DNA from: Chrysogorgia sp. JL179-B06 | Lineage: Eukaryota > Cnidaria > Anthozoa > Scleralcyonacea > Chrysogorgiidae | Assembly (NCBI GenBank): GCA_035772405.1 | Contig: JAYKKM010000257.1 | Span: 225,001-289,000, forward strand | Length of the DNA stretch: 64,000 nt | Direction: 5' to 3' | Shown here: positions 58,106 to 64,000 of the stretch, in pieces | Position numbering within the stretch: position 1 is the stretch's first letter | How the letters are laid out: each line of letters opens with the position of its first letter | Program-made: the position numbers and the translations under genes | Notes under the pieces: generated by a model | What the model was told of the DNA's origin: nothing | The model's input: only the letters and a program-made list of their open reading frames with translations | Database searches by the model: none

Positions 58106-59453
58106 CTGCAGGAAACAACATAAAAAAATAATATATTTCATAAGGACCTCCATAAAGGCTCTCGATAACATCATAAGGGCTTTCGCTGGAAACGGCAGCG
58201 TTTCATTCCTCTAGTTTAGCTTTCTAGTTTTGACACTTCATTCGGCCTACGCAACACTTTAGCTTTGTATACTTACAGTACATATACGTATTAAACTGTC
58301 CGGGGGGAGTACTTGTCTGAGGTTTTCGTACAGACTGAGCGACAAATGAGCGAAGTCTGTGCGAAAAAACCGAACGAAGATGCCTAAATCTCTTTTGTTT
58401 TCATTTAACTCAACTCAGAAATTTTCCCGCCAAAACTTACCAATGCGGAAAAAGCGGCCCTCGCAGTGTATGCTGGGAATTGGCTGCAACCTCTCACTGC
58501 CTAAATCTAAGGCTAATGTTACTCTCGAAATTTTTCTTTTACTTTATTTGTTTTTGCCTCTCTGGTTACTGAGTTTGTTAGCTTTCGAAAGATGCATTTA
58601 GAATTACTTTTATGGTCAAAGACGTTTATATAGTTGAGGAACTTTAGTGTAAAAATATAGACAACTCGCCTTCGTTTTCTATGAGCGATAGTCTACTCAG
58701 GCTTTGCCTTCGTTGACTATCAGAAAACGAGGGAGAATCGTCTATGGAAACTTTTACACACTACCCAGTGGCAGATCCAATGGGGTTTCCGCGGTGAAAC
58801 TTTTTTCTATCAATCCTGCCTAATTGGGCTGGTTTTCAAGCCTGGTTGCGGGAAATATCGGGCGGTTGCGGGGGGGGGGGGGGGGGGGAGGTATTGCGGG
58901 TTTTTAGGCTGTAATTAATTTTCGTTTTTTCGGCCATGTGCATGCATTGTAAATGATTTGTGACAAAAATGTAAATGTGATCTCATACAAGTCAGTATAA
59001 GCAGGCTTAATATATAGCACTTAATTCCAGAATGACAATAAATTTTATTCATACATTTGTATGGGCTTGCGGGGATGGGTCTTCGGGGATTGGTAACAAA
59101 AATACAAATCGGCTTGAGAATGACATGCGAATTTTTCCACGGTGCGAATAATAAATGTTAAATGCTCTGTCTCCTGCAAAACTCCAAATTTCTCCTGAAG
59201 TCACCCTTTTTCTACTGCCAAGTGCTTAAACGTGCTGTCAAAACTGCTGTCAAAATGTAGAAAATGCAATAGCGTAGCGTCTGGCTGCCATTAATAGCAC
59301 AAAATGCGGACAAACAAACCAAATTTGACTCACAAATGATTGAAAATGAGCTATTTTCTTTTGTTATGGCCGCAAGAATTATGGGTAGAAGCGGACAAAC
59401 ATGGATACTGACGTCATCTCGCCGCAGTGCTATTTCAGAAATCCAAGTAGATT

Positions 59454-59600
59454 ATAAACAATTATTGGATGAGGCTTTTGTGATATCTGGAATAATCAAG
59501 GTTGATGTAAGTGTTATCAGCCGTAGCCGAAGGCTGATAACACTTCCCGAGACTTATCCAGATATCACAAAAACCTCATCCAATAATTGTTTTATTATAT
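59454..59600. mobile_element. foldback element
   Basis: CAATTATTGGATGAGGCTTT..GATATCTGGA..AAGTGTTATCAGCC and the complementary second half meet at CGTAGCCGAAGG, giving arms of about 65-70 bases. Confidence 0.8.
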
Positions 59601-59935
59601 AATATATATTGTATTCATTATACATTGTTCTTATATGCATATATTGTTTTAAGGAAAGTGACAATTACGCACGGAACACAGTTTTTGTGTGTAAACAACG
59701 TCTGTGTCTTATTAAAGTAGACATTGCAGTTGTGAAACTCGTACTTTTTTGAGACTTGTGAGTGTGAGGACAAGTTGAAATATCTCATAAATATACTCTT
59801 CTTGCGAAAGAGTGATAATATGCTATCAGATTATTCACTAATCTGTAGGTTGCGCTGATTCCCATAACTAACTATACGCGCTTAGCCAATGAGAAGACAG
59901 GATACAATGTATAGAATATTATTCTATTAAGGGCC

Positions 59936-60614
59936 TGTTTATAAGGCCTAGGGTTACCCTAGGAATAGGGTTATCCTGGCGCCCGGGTGACCCTAGTGTA
60001 GTCATGTTTCTACGTTGCGTTTATAAGTAAACTAGGGTTACCCTACTAGTAGGGTCACCATATCACTTAGCTAGGGAAACCCTAGCACTAGGGATATGTT
60101 TTTGCCTTATAAACACAATCGATATAGGGACAACTCGGACACCCGGGTCAAGTTTTTAGGTATCAGGCCTCTTGATGCACTCGCAAGTCTCGCATATGTC
60201 AATGTCTGTCAAAAATCATGGCGTCCAAAGAAAGTGTTGGTCGAAAAAGACGTACGTATCATCGATCTGTGCCTTGACGCGAAATTTCTTCGACGAAGTA
60301 GACGAGATAGGGCAGAGTTGGAATGTATAGAGCCGCTTGAGTGTTAGCACGTGAGTGTTAGTTGTTTAACAGTTATAGACATGATTGAATAACAAAGAAG
60401 AATACCATCTAACTGAAGAGAAGTAAGCACAGGTAGTAGAGAGAATAAAATCGATAATACACCAATTTCTTTCTTTCCGCCATGTTTACACTCGAATTTC
60501 CCGCGTACACGCTTACTTCACCCTAGTCCTAGGGTTACCTAGCCCGATCATTTCCTTTTAAACGCAAGCTATCTTTTCACCCTAACCCTAACCCTAACCC
60601 TTATAAACAGGGCC
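59936..60614. mobile_element. PIF/Harbinger-like MITE with CCCTAA-type motifs
   Basis: TAA-GGGCCTGTTTATAAG at the left and CTTATAAACAGGGCC-TAA at the right: exact inverted ends with a 3-bp TAA duplication, as in PIF/Harbinger. The outer 150 bases at each end are full of CCTAGGGTTACCCTAG-type palindromes and a CCCTAACCCTAACCCTAACCC run (about 60578-60600). A short frame at 60096-60347 is not supported as a gene. Confidence 0.7.
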
Positions 60615-60837
60615 TAACTATGTAAAAACACATAACTTTGTGAATACGTTGTTTTTTACATGTAGGTTAAGCTTTGTCAACGCGACTATCTCCCGTAAAC
60701 GACCACTTACTCCTGACCCCGAGGTGGTCTGCAGGTATACATATTTCCTGTTCTATCCAAATCTAATTCTCATTTAACAAAACATATTATATGATCAGTT
60801 GAAGCTGCGGTTGCGCTGTTAACATATCAAACCCTAC

Positions 60838-61050
60838 CTTCACTTGATCAATACCATCCTCTATAATTTCACGAACCAATGACAAAACCTTCTTCACTAG
60901 AAACCTCTCCAGACTGTCAACCTTACTGGGATCACCAATCTTGCAGACACCACCTGCCACAGCAATATCTGTAGTTGTGAGTGTTTGACCACCGTGTACC
61001 AGAGACTTTGTCACCAGTTCATAACCAACACTATCAGGGCCCACTGTGAA
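60838..61050 (-). CDS. hydantoinase A/DUF917 gene, exon n-5
   Basis: 213 bases from acceptor TTTGTGAAG to donor GTGAAG|GTAGGG, phase zero at both ends. Encodes FTVGPDSVGYELVTKSLVHG, then GGQTLTTTDIAVAGGVCKIG, a conserved central part of hydantoinase A (nucleotide-binding lobe). Confidence 0.85.
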
Positions 61051-61257
61051 CTTCACAAATATAATCAAAAGATGGAGATGGTTAAAGTGAATATTTAATT
61101 TTTTTTATTCGTAATATTTGGGTCTTCCTGAACAAAATCGTAATATATCTTGTCAGCCGAAAATTTCAACTTCATGGACTTTTTGCTGTTAAAGTTATCG
61201 GATGTGATTATATTTTACTATAAGAATAAGACTACTACTTGTGATTACTATCTATAC

Positions 61258-61531
61258 CTTTTCCTCATTCTCATTCCTGACTATAGATCCTCCACCCAGT
61301 GCAATGCTTAAAACATCTGGCATACGGAAATTGGTTGTCACCCCACCACATTTCACCCTGGTGGATGCTTCTCTCGGGAAGCCGTGTTCTAACACACCTA
61401 CATCAGTAGTCGTGCCACCAATATCAATCACAATGGCGTCTTTGTTGTCAGACAAGAATGCTGCCCCACGCATGCTGTTGGTCGGCCCAGAGGAAAATGT
61501 CAAAACAGGGAATTCGGAGCTTTTCTCCGCA
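61258..61531 (-). CDS. hydantoinase A/DUF917 gene, exon n-6
   Basis: 274 bases, acceptor TGATGTAG, donor GAAAAG|GTATAG. Reads EKSSEFPVLTFSSGPTNSMR, DAIVIDIGGTTTDVGVL, then DVLSIALGGGSIV. The DIGGTTTDVG box is the phosphate-binding motif of the ASKHA ATPase fold and LGGGSI a second conserved glycine-rich motif. Together they identify hydantoinase A/oxoprolinase. Confidence 0.92.
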
Positions 61532-61608
61532 CTACATCACGAAGAAAACAGAAAATATTGAAAAGATAGGTCTGTATGGGTCAAGAAAGTATTTCTCACT
61601 AAAGTTAA

Positions 61609-62221
61609 GGTGATTCCTCAGTTTTGCATTGCGCACATTTACTGCGCACATCCAATAATCAGTGTTTTTATGGCCATTATGCACCCCTTTCAAAAAATCC
61701 CGACCATTTTAGGACAATTTAGTGCCAAATCTAGCAATGACCGCTTATGTACTGGTAGGGAAGAGTTATTAAGGGACTAAATCAATTTTTTGCCGAGAAC
61801 GGTTACACACGTCTAGCTAGGGCTCCCTGTGCAAGTAGGTTTGTAAACTACTGGTAGGGAAGAGTTATTAAGGGACCAAATCAATTGTTTTCCGAGAACG
61901 GTTACACAACTCTAGCTAGGGCTCCCTGTGCAAGTAGGTTTGTGAACTACTTGATAATGCCGGCTCAAGGCCATAGTTCTTAAATAGGGTCGGTGACCAT
62001 AATTTTTTCCTTAATAATTATTTTCTTCTACCACTTTTACGTGTTATAACAGAAACTTAGAGAAAAATCATTTCTACAACTTACAATATTTTACATTTTT
62101 GATGAATGTTTCTTCAAATAACATGTCAAAGAATATGGGAAACGACCATTCTTTATCATAATAAACCCTGTTAGCTGTTTCAGCAAATTTTCATTTCGGA
62201 AAGAATTACTGAGGAATTACC
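61609..62221. mobile_element. TTAA-flanked MITE B1
   Basis: TTAA (61605-61608) then GGTGATTCCTCAG; right end CTGAGGAATTACC then TTAA (62222-62225). Inside is a 106-base tandem duplication (61747-61852 and 61853-61958, starting CTGGTAGGGAAGAGTTATTA). Confidence 0.7.
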
Positions 62222-62225
62222 TTAA

Positions 62226-62803
62226 AGTGCCACTACGATGAAAATTCACCCTCGTCTTTTAGATTTTCTTTAGCATAGAATAGTATTTGAGGGTCGAAAG
62301 TGATCATCGATGTAAAAAAAACCTAAAAAATGGTATTTTGAAGTCAGTATTTTGAGCTCTGAAATCACTATTATTTAGGCCACCATTACTAAAAACGTGT
62401 TCCAAGTGAGCCCGCAATTTCAAAAGGTAATATTGTTTGTGACGTCTGATTCTCAATGCTACGCCTGAATTTCGTTCGAGGTTATTTGTTTTCTTGTTTT
62501 TTTCGAGAAGTAGATGAAATATATCCAGCCTTTCAGACGAAGAATTTGAAAAAACAACCTTGATTTACTTGAAGAATTAGCCACGTGGAGTCTTCGCGTT
62601 GAGAATCTGACGTCACTTCGTTACGCTGGTCAAGAACATGAACGATTAATGGCGGACATAACAACTCCAGATTCGGAGTAAGAAGTAAAATAATACTTGC
62701 CATCGTGGAATCGCAAAATGGTTTCGACCAAGTAATATTTAGTAGCTCTGCTTTATAAATACGTAAAAATATCGATAGGTAAAAATTTGATCGTAGTGGC
62801 ACT
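62226..62803. mobile_element. TTAA-flanked MITE B2
   Basis: AGTGCCACTACGAT at the left and ATCGTAGTGGCACT at the right, flanked by TTAA (62222-62225 and 62804-62807). Shares its left TTAA with the MITE before it. Confidence 0.8.
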
Positions 62804-62836
62804 TTAAGGCATGGCTCATTAAATTATATATTGTAC

Positions 62837-63045
62837 CTTATTATTGTTCCATCATTTTGTGTGAAGAAAATAGGGCATTTTAACCCTGCAACTCCCACAG
62901 CCTTTGTGAACGCTGCAATGGACATTCTGCTCAGAGCCTTCAGGCTTTCATTTAAAATAGAGGAATTTTCTCTCTCAAGGAGTCCCATGTTGGCGACCTG
63001 GTGAGACAATGTAAAGCTTGCTTCGGGGTAGCAACTGTCCAAGAT
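62837..63045 (-). CDS. hydantoinase A/DUF917 gene, exon n-7 (most upstream in window)
   Basis: 209 bases from acceptor TTTGTTTGTCAG to donor AATAAG|GTACAA. Encodes SFTLSHQVANMGLLERENSS, then LNESLKALSRM, then GLKCPIFFTQNDGTII, an N-terminal-half segment of hydantoinase A. The first exons lie beyond 64000. Confidence 0.85.
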
Positions 63046-63182
63046 CTGACAAACAAATATTTCTTGGCTGGGACATAATGACGAAAAGACTCCAGAAACA
63101 ACAATATGTTTTATCCCTAGTTACCAGAAAAACAGTTATAGTGTGTGCGGTGAAAAATTCAGTTAGAAATAAACTCTCTTAA

Positions 63183-63221
63183 CCCTTTCGATCCCGGTCT
63201 AGACCGGGATCGAAAGGGTTA
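63183..63221. repeat. short perfect palindrome
   Basis: CCCTTTCGATCCCGGTCTAG and its complement form a perfect hairpin flanked by TTAA on each side (TTAACCCTTTCG..CGAAAGGGTTAA). Confidence 0.7.
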
Positions 63222-63489
63222 ACTCATGATTGCGTCGGGTTTTTTTTATGTATCGCGGAAATTAAATCACGAAGATAATCTTAAATCAAGTGATCTTGTC
63301 TCCTGACGTGACAGGCAAAAAATCGCATTAACATGAAACCTTTTACTAAGATTAACAAAAACCAAGATCGCGCGTTTTTTACCTCCCCAAGAATGTCTCG
63401 CGCTATAACCTGAGGTCGCGTGAGATTATGGTCCCGCGCTCTAAAACAATTAGATTCCTGAAGTCTTATTTTCCTTTTTTATTTCTTCA

Positions 63490-64000
63490 GTATCTTACCT
63501 GTATCTATACCACCTACCTGTATCTACCTTTGTTCGTAAGAATGGAATATTGGCCCACCTGTATCTACCTTACCTACCCACCTACCTTACCTTACCTTAC
63601 CTTACCTACCTACCCTACCTTACCTACCCTACCTTACTTGCTCTACCTTACCTACCCTACCTTACCTAACCTACAGTACCTTACCTTACCTACCCTACCC
63701 TACCATACCTACCCTACCCTACCTACCATATACCTTACCCACTCTACCTTACCTAACCTTACCTACCCTACCTTACCTACGCCTCGACTACAACAACAGT
63801 GTCGAGGGTACCTTACCTACCCTACCTTACCTACCTTACCTACCCTACCTTACCTACCCTACCTTACCTACCTTACCTACCCTACCTTACCTACCCTACC
63901 TTACCTTACCTACCTTACCTACCCTACCTTAACCTACCCAGCTACCTTACCTACCCAGCTACCTTACCTACCTACCCTACCTTACCTACTCTACCTTACC
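63490..64000. repeat. CCTTA/CCTAC simple repeat array
   Basis: Irregular runs of CCTTA and CCTAC, interrupted near 63785-63812 by a unique segment containing TCGACTACAACAACAGTGTCGA. Continues to the window edge. Not the canonical TTAGGG telomere repeat. 63046-63490 before it is intron or 5' flank with nothing else recognisable. Confidence 0.9.

Larger units (their letters stand above)
58106..60837. other. large intron with hairpins and MITE
   Basis: Includes a small inverted pair around TTCGTTTTCTATGAGCGATAGTC (58671-58745), a 20-base G run (58868-58890), a foldback (59454-59600) and a Harbinger-like MITE (59936-60614). The other parts show nothing recognisable. Confidence 0.6.
61532..62836. 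other. intron filled by two adjacent TTAA MITEs
   Basis: Almost the whole intron is made of the MITEs at 61609-62221 and 62226-62803. Confidence 0.75.

Noticed and set aside
60096..60347. 83-residue plus-strand frame
   Set aside because: Lies wholly inside the Harbinger-like MITE with no recognisable domain.
63490..64000. Telomere repeat
   Set aside because: The units are CCTTA/CCTAC, not CCCTAA, and lie next to a gene.

Overview
The window looks like the genome of a marine invertebrate, most likely a cnidarian. This is an inference from intron-bearing animal-type genes (a contactin-associated-protein-like fibrinogen domain; a split hydantoinase A/DUF917 gene), CR1/L2-like LINE remains, many TTAA-flanked and foldback MITEs, and complete Maverick/Polinton elements of a type common in cnidarian genomes. 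No species is claimed.

Layout. 1-1845 is a 238-bp satellite with seven complete units. On the minus strand every complete unit carries a full type I hammerhead ribozyme core, so this is a retrozyme-like array. Long TA runs follow, then the last exon of a CASPR/CNTNAP-like gene (2863-3446, plus strand). 3830-9180 is repeat debris: a 44-bp minisatellite, two broken copies of one LINE family in opposite orientations, and several inverted-repeat elements.

9593-45498 is the centrepiece: a Polinton (about 17.2 kb on its own, 6-bp target duplication TCAACA) whose integrase gene is split by a second Polinton of the same family (21719-40392, 18,674 bp, target duplication AGTTTA). The outer element itself sits inside a TTAA-type MITE (9182-45786), giving three nested levels. 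Both Polintons share one gene order. Leftward: protein-primed DNA polymerase B, a zinc-ribbon protein and three small membrane proteins. Centre: a thymidine kinase and a small basic protein (rightward), then a BRO-N/nuclease/zinc-finger protein, a tiny basic protein, a predicted myristoylated protein, a fiber-like protein and a large variable protein (leftward). Rightward: a candidate minor capsid protein, integrase with chromodomain, membrane protein(s), major capsid protein, packaging ATPase and a terminal myristoylation-motif protein. Together they cover replication, integration, capsid building, packaging and probably host attachment, so the elements are virus-like. No maturation protease was recognised. 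The two copies are broken in different genes: the outer in integrase, major capsid, minor capsid and a zinc-finger ORF; the inner in the thymidine kinase start, the terminal gene, and by deletion of the zinc-finger ORF.

45800-49085 is AT-rich, with several MITEs. 49086-63045 holds eight minus-strand exons of a hydantoinase A (ATP-dependent, ASKHA fold)/DUF917 fusion gene whose 5' end lies beyond the window. Its introns are filled with MITEs, foldbacks, a 19-bp minisatellite, a LINE fragment and tRNA-like sequences. The window ends in a CCTTA/CCTAC simple-repeat array.
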